Part shown: one piece after another, positions 16,221 to 24,752 of the stretch
Layout: each line of letters opens with the position of its first letter
Position numbering within the stretch: the first letter of the stretch is position 1
Origin: an uncultured Collinsella sp.
GTDB taxonomy: Bacteria > Actinomycetota > Coriobacteriia > Coriobacteriales > Coriobacteriaceae
Length of the DNA stretch: 64,000 nt
Direction of reading: 5' to 3'
Assembly: GCA_900541145.1 (NCBI GenBank)
Contig: UQIH01000001.1
Span: forward strand, 221,636 to 285,635
Program-made: the position numbers and the translations under genes
Notes under the pieces: model-generated
Database searches by the model: none
What the model was told of the DNA's origin: nothing
The model's input: the letters and a program-made list of their open reading frames with translations, nothing else

Positions 16221-17174
16221 CTACTGACCGCGCACGCGGCGGGCGATACGGTCGGAAAGCGACGCCTTGTCGGCGCGGTTCTTACCCCAAAACGCGCAGC
16301 CCACCATGCCGGGGCCCACGTGCGAGCCGATGGTGGGACCCACGGAGCCGCGAATGATCGTGACGTCGGCGCAACCCTCCTCCTTGCGGATGGCGGCTTC
16401 GAGCCAGTCACCATCCTTTTCGGCATCGGCCGTCATGATGGCGATGGGCATGGTGCGATCGGGCACGTAGTTCTCGCGGAACGACTTGAGGATGGACTTG
16501 AGCGCCTTCTTGCGGCCGCGGTTGACGCCGATCAGCGACAGCGAGCCGGCCAGGTCGTAGGAGAGCTCGGGCTTGACATCGAGCTTTGCCGTGAGCTGCG
16601 CCGCCGCGGGCGGAATGCGGCCGCCGGCAGCCAGTGCGTCGAAGCTCTCGAGCGTAAAGTAGCCGTGGACGTAGGTCTTTGCCTCGTTTGCCCAATCGAC
16701 CAGCTGCTTGGCGGTCAGTCCCGCCGAACGCTGGCGCACGGCCTCGAGCGCCAAGAGCGCGCCGGTCGCACAGGGCAGAGCGTTGTCGACCACGTAAAGC
16801 TCAAAATCGGGATACTCGGCGCGCACGGCATCTGCCGCCTGGCACGCGGAGTTGTAGCTCGACGACAGCGCCGAGGTAAAGCACAGGTAGACCGTGGGCG
16901 TGCCCTCTTTGGCGCACTCGGTAAAGAACTCGATATAGCGACCGAGCGACACAGCCGAGGTGGACACGCGGGCACCGGCGCGCATCCGGTCGTAGAACTC
17001 CTTGGGTGTGATGCTCGACCAGATGTCGTCCGTGCGCTCTTCGCCATCGATAATGAAGGGGAAACCCAGGATATCGACATCGAGGTTCGCGGCGACCTCG
17101 GGGCTAAAGTCGCAGCAGGTATCGACGACGATGCGGCAACGGTCCGAATGACCGGCGGATGCGGCCTTGTCCAT
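16221..17174 (-). CDS. DegV-family fatty-acid-binding protein
   Basis: A 317-residue protein with the DegV fold. RIVVDTCCDFSPEVA opens the domain, VSTSAVSLGRYIEFF and YLCFTSALSSSYNSA provide the lipid head-group-binding Ser/Thr residues, and GPTIGSHVGPGMVG is the C-terminal family motif. DegV proteins (FakB) present fatty acids to the FakA kinase for phosphorylation. No fakA is in view. I chose the ATG at 17174, eight bases after AAGGAG, over the TTG just upstream. Confidence 0.9.
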   Translation of the reverse strand: MDKAASAGHSDRCRIVVDTCCDFSPEVAANLDVDILGFPFIIDGEERTDDIWSSITPKEFYDRMRAGARVSTSAVSLGRYIEFFTECAKEGTPTVYLCFTSALSSSYNSACQAADAVRAEYPDFELYVVDNALPCATGALLALEAVRQRSAGLTAKQLVDWANEAKTYVHGYFTLESFDALAAGGRIPPAAAQLTAKLDVKPELSYDLAGSLSLIGVNRGRKKALKSILKSFRENYVPDRTMPIAIMTADAEKDGDWLEAAIRKEEGCADVTIIRGSVGPTIGSHVGPGMVGCAFWGKNRADKASLSDRIARRVRGQ

Positions 17175-17192
17175 CAAAGCGACTCCTTACGT

Positions 17193-17224
17193 AAAAAGGC
17201 GGCCACCCGCATGGGATGGCCGCC
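17193..17224 (-). terminator. Terminator of the hibernation-factor gene
   Basis: GGCGGCCA pairs with TGGCCGCC around an 11-base loop, followed on the minus strand by TTTTTA. It separates hpf from the DegV gene. Confidence 0.9.
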
Positions 17225-17253
17225 AACCGTTAACTCATGCAAGTTAACGTATT

Positions 17254-17838
17254 TTACTCGTCAAGTGTTTCGATGCGGGGCTTGATGATGCCATATCCAC
17301 CATTCTTACGGTGATACACCACATTGATGAGGCCAGTCGTCGCGTTCTCGAACACGTAGAAGTCGTGGCCGAGCAGATCTGTCTGCACCAGCGCCTGCTC
17401 CTCAGTCATCGGGGTGACATCGATGACCTTCTCGCGGACGAGCAGGTCGTCCTCCTCCTCGGGCAGCAGCAGGTCGGCCAGATCCTCGACGCGCTCGACC
17501 GGCGCAACATCCGCTGCACTGGCACCGCCCTGGCGGTTGTCCACGACCTTGGTCTTGAACTTGCGCAGCTGGCGGGTGACCTTATCGGCGGAGAGGTCGA
17601 TGGCGGCGTACATATCTGCACCGTGCTCGGCAACGCGAATCACCGAACCGCGGGCACGAACCGTAACCTCGACGATTGCCGGGTTGGGGTTCGAGGGGTT
17701 CTTCTCATAGCGAAGTACAACGTCGACCGTCATGGGCTCGATATCGAAAACCTTGAGCGCCTCGCCGATCTTCTCATCCACGTGCGCACGCAGAGCATCG
17801 GTTACCGTCGTCTTGCGTCCAGAAACCTTGATATCCAT
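17254..17838 (-). CDS. hpf: Ribosome hibernation promoting factor, long form
   Basis: A 194-residue protein with an N-terminal S30AE domain (1-100, MDIKVSGRKTTVTDALRAHV) and a C-terminal dimerisation domain (about 135-194, with DFYVFENATTGLINVVYHRK). Long HPF dimerises 70S ribosomes into inactive 100S particles in stationary phase. The ATG at 17838 follows a TGGAG ribosome site; the longer in-frame start is not supported. Confidence 0.95.
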   Translation of the reverse strand: MDIKVSGRKTTVTDALRAHVDEKIGEALKVFDIEPMTVDVVLRYEKNPSNPNPAIVEVTVRARGSVIRVAEHGADMYAAIDLSADKVTRQLRKFKTKVVDNRQGGASAADVAPVERVEDLADLLLPEEEDDLLVREKVIDVTPMTEEQALVQTDLLGHDFYVFENATTGLINVVYHRKNGGYGIIKPRIETLDE

Positions 17839-18054
17839 ACGTGGCTCCAATCTGCCTCGGGGACTTACTGTACTGGCTATGTACCCATTGCCGTGCATTT
17901 AATCACGCGGATTCCTAAAGACCCGAATAACGATTGCTTGATACCGCATACCGAAGTCTCGCACTTTTCTGTGGCAAAGTGCGCTATAGGAGGGGCCGGC
18001 GGCTTTGTATTTGGTCCCGAAAATTAGCTTTGACCTGCTGGTTTTATTGGGATG
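17839..18054. other. Gene-free stretch upstream of hpf
   Basis: I see no supported gene here. The short plus-strand frame runs through a terminator stem and has no ribosome site. The stretch presumably carries the hpf promoter on the minus strand, but no box pair stands out. Confidence 0.4.
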
Positions 18055-18088
18055 AAAAAGCCGGGCTCCCCTATTGGGGAAGCCCGGC
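18055..18088 (-). terminator. Terminator of the solute-binding lipoprotein gene
   Basis: GCCGGGCT-CCCC pairs with GGGG-AGCCCGGC around TATT, followed on the minus strand by TTTTTCATC. Confidence 0.9.
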
Positions 18089-18154
18089 AGTGCGTGTTGA
18101 AACCGTGAAGAAGTGTCCTTTCCAACGTATAGGAGACACCACCCCTAGCAATAA

Positions 18155-19180
18155 CTAGCTATTGAGTTTGTTAATGTCGTCGTCGGTGATGGCGCCTTCC
18201 TGGCTGGACGATTTGTCCTCGGAGGATGCGGTCTCATTGTTGGAATCGGAGGACTCGCTGCCGGAGGACGTGGTCTCACTGGACTCAGAGTCGCCCGGCT
18301 GCACGTTAGCGCCCGAAACCGTCTTAGTGGTGAGGTCGTAGGGCATCGTGCCATACCAGACGCAGTGGACCGCCTCGAGCGTGCCGTCGGCCGTAATACC
18401 GTCGAGGGCATCGCTCACGGCACGGCATAGTTCGTCATTGGACGAGAGGCCCACAACACCAAGCGTCGAGGGCGCCTCGAGCGCACCGACATAGGAGATC
18501 TCGCTCATCAGGCGTGCAAGGTAGCCGCCGGCCGTGGAGTCGCAGATCACATAGTCGACCTCGCCGGACTCGAGCGCCTCAAAGCACTCGTTGATGTTGG
18601 AGTAGGTCTTTTGGTTGGCGGTGATGCTCTGCTTAGCAAGCGCCTCCTGCGAGGCCGAGGACGCCTGAACGCCCAGGGTGGACGTGTTAAGGGTATCGGT
18701 GGAAACGCTTAGCGACCCACCATCGCTAGTTTTACCGAACACGGAAGTGGCATCGTACAGGCAGGTGCCGAGCGAGCTAATGTCCCCGTCCGTGGAGTTA
18801 ATCTCGCCGATAAAGATATCGGCCTTTTTGTCGCCGAGCGCGGAACCTGCCGAGGACGCATCGACAAAGGCAACCTTAAGGCCCATGCGGCTTGCGAGGG
18901 CGCGGGCGGCGTCGACCGCATATCCCGTGAGCTCGCCGTCGGCGCCCTGCATTGCCTGCGGCGCATCGGAAGTATCGAGGGCGACCGTCAGGGTTCCGGG
19001 AGTGACCAGGGCATCGTCCGACACCGCCGGCGTGACGGTCTCGTACTCGATCTGGTCGATCGTGGGAGTCGTGAACGTAGACAGCGGGTTGAACGCGCAT
19101 CCGCTCAGGCCCAAAACGGCGATGACCGCTGCGGTCCCAGCACCTAACCGAGCCGCGTGCATCAAGCTGCCCCTCACCAT
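18155..19180 (-). CDS. Family-3 solute-binding lipoprotein
   Basis: From the ATG at 19180 the protein has 341 residues: a signal peptide ending in a LSGC lipobox (Cys at about 28), then a periplasmic-binding type 2 domain (GTLTVALDTSDAPQAM, ELTGYAVDAARALASRMG, DSTAGGYLARL), and a Ser/Glu-rich tail. It should bind a small solute, perhaps an amino acid, outside the membrane. No ABC permease or ATPase is adjacent. The frame stays open for another 127 codons upstream, so a longer protein is possible, but the lipobox position favours this start. Confidence 0.85.
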   Translation of the reverse strand: MVRGSLMHAARLGAGTAAVIAVLGLSGCAFNPLSTFTTPTIDQIEYETVTPAVSDDALVTPGTLTVALDTSDAPQAMQGADGELTGYAVDAARALASRMGLKVAFVDASSAGSALGDKKADIFIGEINSTDGDISSLGTCLYDATSVFGKTSDGGSLSVSTDTLNTSTLGVQASSASQEALAKQSITANQKTYSNINECFEALESGEVDYVICDSTAGGYLARLMSEISYVGALEAPSTLGVVGLSSNDELCRAVSDALDGITADGTLEAVHCVWYGTMPYDLTTKTVSGANVQPGDSESSETTSSGSESSDSNNETASSEDKSSSQEGAITDDDINKLNS

Positions 19181-19517
19181 GTCCACTACCCTGCCTTCTG
19201 TGTCGTATACGATCCGTGCGTTGCGCGGAATATCAGGTTGTTCCCACCAGCTGACCTGGTATTTGACCCCACACTTGCGCACCGGGGTGTTTGCTCGGGA
19301 GGCCGCAGCCACCTTCACGACTGGCCCGCTCGCCCGCGAGGCGGTATTGCCCCAAAGAAAGTAGAACGGACGGTGCGGCTTACATCTAGGACGCGCCATG
19401 ATCGCGCCGCGCGCACGCGGTCGCTTACGTGGATCCCTTTGACCGCGTCTGTCTTGGACTAGGACGGGCATTTCGTCCGTCCGCAACCACAGCCTGGCAG
19501 GAACGTAGCGCATTATA
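19181..19517 (-). promoter_or_regulatory. Promoter and long leader of the lipoprotein gene
   Basis: A perfect minus-strand TATAAT lies at 19512-19517 with a weak TTAAAC 17 bases upstream, predicting a transcript starting near 19505. That leaves about 325 bases before the lipoprotein start. The leader contains a GGACGG/CCGTCC hairpin and is open in the lipoprotein frame. It may be an RNA leader or an N-terminal extension; I cannot assign a known riboswitch. Confidence 0.5.
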
Positions 19518-19613
19518 GCTAAGTTCAAGCTAAAGTTTAAGGTTAGGGGCGTTATTCGCATCGCGAGTACAGATTTCGCAGGTCGGAGCGGGCCATTCGT
19601 GCCCCTATGAAGC

Positions 19614-19660
19614 CCGGAGCTCCCCTACGGGGAGCTCCGGGGCACCCGTCTCAGGGTGCC
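19614..19660. other. Two adjacent perfect hairpins
   Basis: CCGGAGCTCCCC-TAC-GGGGAGCTCCGG (12-bp stem, 19614-19640) is followed directly by GGCACCC-N5-GGGTGCC. No T-run follows on either strand. They may end transcription of the gene at 19913-21022 or belong to the neighbouring repeat. Confidence 0.6.
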
Positions 19661-19879
19661 GTGGCCAAAAAATAGCAAATATGAGTACTGTTACCAATTT
19701 AGTAGCAGGAGTTTTTGGCTCTGCAAGCTGTTTTCACGCTCTATTACGTCAGATTGATGCCAGGATATTCCACATTTGTTTAATAACTTTCTAATTTACG
19801 CCATCTTCAAGTCCCAAAATCCCTGATTTTGCTGTTACTGAATTTATAGCAGTACTCATATTTACTATATTTTGGCCAG
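19661..19879. repeat. Inverted-repeat element of the TGAGTACTGTTA family
   Basis: About 48 bases at 19661-19708 (GTGGCCAAAAAATAGC.. TGAGTACTGTTAC ..TTAGTAGCAG) recur as an inverted imperfect copy at 19831-19879, enclosing about 120 AT-rich bases. The same motif occurs at 34185-34233 and, diverged, inverted at 34370-34415. This is MITE-like architecture; there is no coding sequence inside. Confidence 0.75.
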
Positions 19880-19912
19880 AGCATATATCCAACCCCCTGT
19901 TTCAGAGCATTG

Positions 19913-21022
19913 TTAGGCGGGTTTAAGCCCAAAACACGCCCGCAGCGTGTTAAGCAGCGCCTCTTGCTTTTTCCTGCGGGCATCGACACGATTCCGGTAC
20001 CGCTTTCGCATACGCTGGTGCATGCGCCATGCGAGCGCCTCCATTGCCTCCATGTCGCAGAGCATCTCGTTATTGACCGTCGCGACCTCGATTCCCATAG
20101 TAATCAAGCCCGTGTTGCGCTTTTCATCATGGATACGTCCCCTCCGAGAGGAATGGCCCAGCTCACCGTTGTATTCCAGGTCAAACCGGGCTGTTTCCTG
20201 ATACGCATCGCAAACTGCATGCGGCATCCCCGAGATTGCCTGCGCGCGGTCATCGAACTCGATCTTGTAGTCGGTCTTAAAGGGACCGCAGGCAAATCCA
20301 CCATAGGAAAACGGAAGCGAAAACAGAGCGAGCATGATGCACTCCATGGGCGAGCGCAGGTTTTCTGACAAGTAGGGACACAAACGCTGCAGTTGTTTGG
20401 CCGCATTCCCCTTGCATACCGCGAGGTAATCTACCAGGCGATCGGGTGTCAGCACGGACTCGACCTCAAAGTAACCGACATCTGGCGGCTGGTCTTTGTC
20501 CTCTGCCAATTTGTTCACGACAGGCGAGGTGTAGGGAGGCAGATACTTCCCGCGGTCGCTCAGTGAAATCTTAGAGCACAGTTCCTGGGCCAGGGCAAAC
20601 ACCTGGATGCAGCCGACCTCGCGCGCGATGGCAACACAAAGGGCCTCGGGAGATAGACTGTACACCCCCGGTTCCACCTCTAGAATCGAGCCGGCGGGCA
20701 ACCCGGAACACACGGACCAGCTCACGCCAGGGATGCGGCGGCGCTGCGCCGCAGATCCCACCAGCAAGCACAGATCTTCTTGCACCTCGCCGCTTGCGGC
20801 CCCAATCCGCACCAAATCGGGAAGATAGATGTCCTCGGTCGAGGGCGACGACGTGCGCAGCACACGGCACTCCTCCTTGGGATCAAGGTCCTTCCAGCTT
20901 ATGTAGCCCATCTGCCGGCGCTCGGCGCGCATCATGCGTAGCGCCGAGGCGCCTGTTAGGATTACGGAAGCCGCTAGCTGTTCGTCTGTCGGCTCGTTGC
21001 ACCGCTCAATCTTTACTGCCAC
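19913..21022 (-). CDS. Conserved hypothetical protein with DUF559/Vsr-like C-terminal domain
   Basis: A 369-residue protein from the GTG at 21022, which follows GTAGGGGTGG. The N-terminal two thirds resemble the uncharacterised part of actinobacterial AbiEi/DUF559-type proteins (LLVGSAAQRRR). The C-terminus carries FDLEYNGELGHSSRRGR, then DEKRNTGLITMGIEVATV, a pattern like PD-(D/E)XK nucleases of the DUF559/Vsr group. The open frame continues upstream but there it shadows comFC. It sits 10 bases behind comFC. Its function is unknown. Confidence 0.72.
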   Translation of the reverse strand: MAVKIERCNEPTDEQLAASVILTGASALRMMRAERRQMGYISWKDLDPKEECRVLRTSSPSTEDIYLPDLVRIGAASGEVQEDLCLLVGSAAQRRRIPGVSWSVCSGLPAGSILEVEPGVYSLSPEALCVAIAREVGCIQVFALAQELCSKISLSDRGKYLPPYTSPVVNKLAEDKDQPPDVGYFEVESVLTPDRLVDYLAVCKGNAAKQLQRLCPYLSENLRSPMECIMLALFSLPFSYGGFACGPFKTDYKIEFDDRAQAISGMPHAVCDAYQETARFDLEYNGELGHSSRRGRIHDEKRNTGLITMGIEVATVNNEMLCDMEAMEALAWRMHQRMRKRYRNRVDARRKKQEALLNTLRACFGLKPA

Positions 21023-21032
21023 AAAACCACCC

Positions 21033-21839
21033 CTACCAAACGCGTGCGATAGCGAGGCCATCGACTGCTGCGGCGCCGGCGCGCTTGAGTTCCGCCGAAG
21101 CCGCTGCCATCGTCGCGCCCGTGGTGATAACGTCATCGATAAGCAGCAGGCGCTTGCCCCGCACGTCCTCAACCGTCTCGTACATGCCTTGGGCACGCTC
21201 GCGGCGCTCCTCACGACCGAGTTCGCGCTGGTCACCATGCCCGTACTTGACAAGAGCATCGAGCAAGGGAACACCCGACAGCTCGCAAAATGGGCGCGCA
21301 ATGGCCTCCATATGATCAAAACCACGCCGCCGAAACGCTGCCGCCGTCGCAGGCACAAACACCACCGCATCCGCGCCGGACAGCACACCTCCGTAGCGAT
21401 CGGGCGCTACGACCTGGGCATGCAGGGCGGTGTCGTAGAGCAGCTCCGCCAGATACGGAGCCAGACGTCGCTCGCCCGCGTCCTTGTACGCTTTAATGAT
21501 GCGCGGCAGCGGATGCGCATAGACGGCGCACGCCAGGCAGCGGTCGAGCGCCTCCGCCATTGCCGAGGACGTGCCCTCGACCGAACACTCAGTGCACAGC
21601 AAATCCCCAAACGGGGCGCCGCATCGGGTACAGCTATGACGTGGGTCGATGAGCGTGAGCGCGGCCAGGCAGTCTTGGCAAATAAGCGCACCGGCGCGCT
21701 CGCAGCCGGCACATCGTGTTGGCGACAATGCCTCGAGCGCCTCGCGTGCCACCCGCTCGGCAAACGGTAGCAATTCGTCCGCAAACGGTAGGGCACCGGC
21801 ACCCTGCAGACAGCTCAATATGTTCAGATGGCTCTTCAA
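21033..21839 (-). CDS. comFC: ComF-family phosphoribosyltransferase-like protein
   Basis: About 268 residues. The N-terminus carries two zinc-binding Cys pairs (CAGCERAGALICQDC, CTRCGAPFGDLLCTEC), and the C-terminus has the PRPP-binding loop RLLLIDDVITTGATM (about 225-240). ComFC takes part in DNA uptake in competent bacteria; in others the role is unclear. No ATG is well placed. The TTG at 21839 follows GGAGGG, which is buried in a perfect hairpin. Confidence 0.88.
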   Translation of the reverse strand: MKSHLNILSCLQGAGALPFADELLPFAERVAREALEALSPTRCAGCERAGALICQDCLAALTLIDPRHSCTRCGAPFGDLLCTECSVEGTSSAMAEALDRCLACAVYAHPLPRIIKAYKDAGERRLAPYLAELLYDTALHAQVVAPDRYGGVLSGADAVVFVPATAAAFRRRGFDHMEAIARPFCELSGVPLLDALVKYGHGDQRELGREERRERAQGMYETVEDVRGKRLLLIDDVITTGATMAAASAELKRAGAAAVDGLAIARVW

Positions 21840-21842
21840 GAC

Positions 21843-21878
21843 ACAACCCTCCCTACGCTCGGTCGCAGGGAGGGTTGT
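21843..21878 (-). promoter_or_regulatory. Hairpin covering the comFC ribosome site
   Basis: ACAACCCTCCCT and AGGGAGGGTTGT form a perfect 12-bp stem with a 12-base loop. On the minus strand the 3' arm contains the GGAGGG that serves the comFC start. No T-run follows, so it is unlikely to be a simple terminator. Confidence 0.65.
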
Positions 21879-21941
21879 TGATTCAGCGCTATGATACCCC
21901 AATGCGCTCGGGGCAAGGCGAGCTAAATCCGCTCGCGGGCG

Positions 21942-23633
21942 TTATTCGCCGGCGGGCGGTTGTGGTGCGGACGAAGACGGGGTCGAGCCCTCGCCACCAT
22001 CCTGGCGCGGCTTGCGGGAACGGCGACGGCGACGGCGCTTTTGACCCTGGTCGGCCGAGCCCTCGCCACCGCGCGGCTCGCGCTCGTCGCGAGCGGCGCC
22101 ACGCGAAGCCTTGGCAGCCGCTCCCCCGCCATCCCCGGGACGACGGCGCGTGACCTTGACCTCGCCATCCGAGACCTGATCGGCCACGGAGGGCACTGAG
22201 GGCTTCTGTTGCGCGCCCGAGGAATGGCGACGGCGCGGACGCGGCGCGCGCTCCTCCTCGCCACGTGACTTGCCGCTCTTGTCGACAGGCGCATCGGAGG
22301 CCGAGGCGCCCTTGGAAGCGGCACCGGCCTCGCGAGCAGCTGCGGCGCGGAAGGCGTCCTCGCGCTCCTCGCTCGACAGATGACGGCGGCGGCGACGTGT
22401 GGGGTTCATGCCGCCGCCGCGATTCTGCTGCTGGGGCTGCTGAACCTCGCGCTCGCGAGAGGCGTTCTTGCCCGCGGCTGCAACCTCGGTAGCATCGCCC
22501 GAGCCCGCGCGCTTGCGACGGCGACGGCCATCGGCCGCCCCCTCGGCCTCGGGTGTCTCGGCCTTACCGCGGCCTTTTCCGCGGCCACGGCCCTCGCCCT
22601 GACCCTGACCGGCGCGAGCATCGGATTCAGCATCGCGACGACGGCGCTTGAGCATCGACGTGCCGGCCAGACGGTCGGCACTCGACAGGCCATCGCCCAC
22701 ATCGACGCCGTTTTCGCGATCGAGCTCCATGAGCGCCAGGCGCATCTCGGGCGACTCGATGCGCTCGAGCACGTCGCGCGTCACGCAGTCGGGGCGGCAG
22801 TTGCAGCCCTGCTCGGCGGCCTTCTTTTTGCAGCCCTCCGAGCACGTCATATCGGCTAGGTTGACCTTAAAGACTTTGCCGTTCTCCAGGCGCAGCACCA
22901 GCTGCTCACGCGGCGTGTCATACTCCTGGATACGCGCCTTGCCAAGCGGCGTATCGATGAGCGTCTTCTTTTTGGGCGCACGACTCTTAAAGTCCTTGTA
23001 GGCCTCGAACTCGTAGCGCAGGCAGCACATCAGGCGACCGCACACGCCGCTGATCTTGGAGGAATTGAGCGGCAGGTCTTGCTCTTTTGCCATGCGAATC
23101 GAGACGGGCTCAAACTGTCCGCCAAAGCGCGTGCAGCAGAGTTCCTGTCCGCACTGGGCATAGCCGCCCACCAGGCGGGTCTCGTCGCGCACGCCGATCT
23201 GGCGCATGTCGACGCGAATGTGCAGCGTCGAGGACAGATCCTTGACGAGCTGGCGAAAATCGACGCGCTCCTCGGCCGCAAAGTAGAACACGGCCTTCTC
23301 GCCGCCAAACAGGTACTCGACGCCCACCGGCTTCATCTCGAGGTCGAGCTCCTTGACCAGGCGGCGGAAGTCGACCATGGCCTCGTCGCCCTGGATGGCC
23401 AGGTCGTCGGCAAGCTGCAGGTCGATGTCGCTCGCCACGCGCAGCACGGGCTTGAGCGGCTGACCGATCTCGTCTTGCGGCACCTCAAAGGGATCGGCCG
23501 TGACCAGGCCGATCTCGGTTCCGCGCTCGGTGGAGCAAATGGCATAATCGGCCTCGAGGATATCCAAATCCTGCGGATCGAACCACAGGTCGCGCGAGGC
23601 GTAGGTAAACTTAACGGGTACGACTAACGGCAT
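21942..23633 (-). CDS. ricT: RicT (YaaT/PSP1-domain) protein with long basic tail
   Basis: A 563-residue protein. Residues 1-300 are a standard PSP1/RicT core: GYAQCGQELCCTRFGGQ and SGVCGRLMCCLRYEFE carry cysteines that bind Fe-S in the B. subtilis Ric complex, which promotes RNA maturation by RNase Y. A further Cys cluster (MTCSEGC, GCNCRPDC) lies at about 275-295. The last 220 or so residues are low-complexity and rich in Arg, Gly and Ala, absent from B. subtilis RicT. It overlaps holB by 10 bases; tmk-holB-ricT is a conserved order. Confidence 0.92.
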   Translation of the reverse strand: MPLVVPVKFTYASRDLWFDPQDLDILEADYAICSTERGTEIGLVTADPFEVPQDEIGQPLKPVLRVASDIDLQLADDLAIQGDEAMVDFRRLVKELDLEMKPVGVEYLFGGEKAVFYFAAEERVDFRQLVKDLSSTLHIRVDMRQIGVRDETRLVGGYAQCGQELCCTRFGGQFEPVSIRMAKEQDLPLNSSKISGVCGRLMCCLRYEFEAYKDFKSRAPKKKTLIDTPLGKARIQEYDTPREQLVLRLENGKVFKVNLADMTCSEGCKKKAAEQGCNCRPDCVTRDVLERIESPEMRLALMELDRENGVDVGDGLSSADRLAGTSMLKRRRRDAESDARAGQGQGEGRGRGKGRGKAETPEAEGAADGRRRRKRAGSGDATEVAAAGKNASREREVQQPQQQNRGGGMNPTRRRRRHLSSEEREDAFRAAAAREAGAASKGASASDAPVDKSGKSRGEEERAPRPRRRHSSGAQQKPSVPSVADQVSDGEVKVTRRRPGDGGGAAAKASRGAARDEREPRGGEGSADQGQKRRRRRRSRKPRQDGGEGSTPSSSAPQPPAGE

Positions 23634-24751
23634 TTCAGTGCCTTCCTGATATCGAACAGCATGACCTCGATGGCCAGCTGGGGAGTAACGTTTCTGGCGA
23701 TGTTGCGTTCGGCGGTTGCGACTGCCTCGAGCGCCCGCGTGGCGCCCGCAACATTCGTCGCGGCGGCAAGCCGACCGATCGTGTCGCGCACGTCTTCGTT
23801 CACCACGTCGGCCGCCTCGTCCTGAAGCGTCAGCAGCACGTCGCGCATGAGCGTCCGCGCGCTCGCCAGCGCTTCCATGATACCCGAACGCTCGCGCGCG
23901 TTGAGTTCGCGCTTGTTGCGGTCCTCAAGCTGCTTCAATGCTCCACGCGACAGGTAGTCGGCGTTTTGCTCGAGCACCTTTTCCTGCGTGGACTTGACCT
24001 CGGCTAACGGCGCCTTAACGGCGACGATGAGTGACTTGGCACGGCTGAGCACGTCGGCCTCGTCGGCGGCAATGAGCGAATCGATGGCACGAACCATCTG
24101 ACGGCGGGCGTCCTGGCGCTCGGCGCTCTTGAGGAACTCGATGCCACGCGTGGGGCTTCCCGCTACGGCGACGGCCATGCGGCAACGCGCAGGGTCCTGA
24201 CCGGTGGCGCGGCTCACGGCCTGAGCGGCGACGGCGGGCGACACCAGCCGAAACGGCACGCACTGGCAGCGGCTCACGATGGTGGGCAACATCACGTCTG
24301 CCGAGGTGCCCAGCAAGATAAACATAACGCCCTCGGGCGGCTCCTCGAGTGTTTTGAGCAGTGCGTTGGCGGTGTTGGCGCGCAGCTGCTCGGCACGGTC
24401 AATGATGTAGACCTTGGCCTTGGCGCGGATGGGCGCCAGGGGTACGTCGTCGAGTAGCTCGCGCGTCTGGGCGATGAGGTAGCCCGTGGCGCTCTCGGGC
24501 GTGTAATAGTGCACGTCGGGGTGCGTATGGCGGGCGACGCGCACGCAGCTATCGCATGAGCCGCAGCCATCCTGCTCGCACAGGAAGGCTTGGGCGAGCG
24601 CCCACGCGGCGTCGAGCTTGCCCGCGCCGGGCGCGCCCAAAAACAGGTAGGCGTGCGATGCGCGACCGCTGGCGACGGCATTGGTCAAAAAGTCGCGCAC
24701 GCGCTCTTGGGTGTCAAGCTTGGCCAGCAGGCTTGTCTGAGCGGGGGCCAT
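23624..24751 (-). CDS. holB: DNA polymerase III delta-prime subunit
   Basis: A 375-residue clamp-loader subunit. HAYLFLGAPGAGKLDAAWAL is the Walker A region, CEQDGCGSCDSC the zinc module, NALLKTLEEPPEG and IVSRCQ (SRC motif) follow. It works in the clamp-loader complex with gamma/tau and delta. The ATG at 24751 follows AGGAGG and lies at the tmk stop codon; the ORF extends further up but there it overlaps tmk. Confidence 0.94.
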   Translation of the reverse strand: MAPAQTSLLAKLDTQERVRDFLTNAVASGRASHAYLFLGAPGAGKLDAAWALAQAFLCEQDGCGSCDSCVRVARHTHPDVHYYTPESATGYLIAQTRELLDDVPLAPIRAKAKVYIIDRAEQLRANTANALLKTLEEPPEGVMFILLGTSADVMLPTIVSRCQCVPFRLVSPAVAAQAVSRATGQDPARCRMAVAVAGSPTRGIEFLKSAERQDARRQMVRAIDSLIAADEADVLSRAKSLIVAVKAPLAEVKSTQEKVLEQNADYLSRGALKQLEDRNKRELNARERSGIMEALASARTLMRDVLLTLQDEAADVVNEDVRDTIGRLAAATNVAGATRALEAVATAERNIARNVTPQLAIEVMLFDIRKALKCR

Positions 24752-24752
24752 G

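Noticed and set aside
17934..18158. 74-codon plus-strand frame
   Set aside because: It crosses the terminator at 18055-18088 and has no ribosome site.
19240..19265. ACCAGGTCAG on the minus strand, as in bacterial SRP RNA
   Set aside because: The GGAAGGAAGCAGCC stretch required next to it is missing, so this is not an ffs gene.
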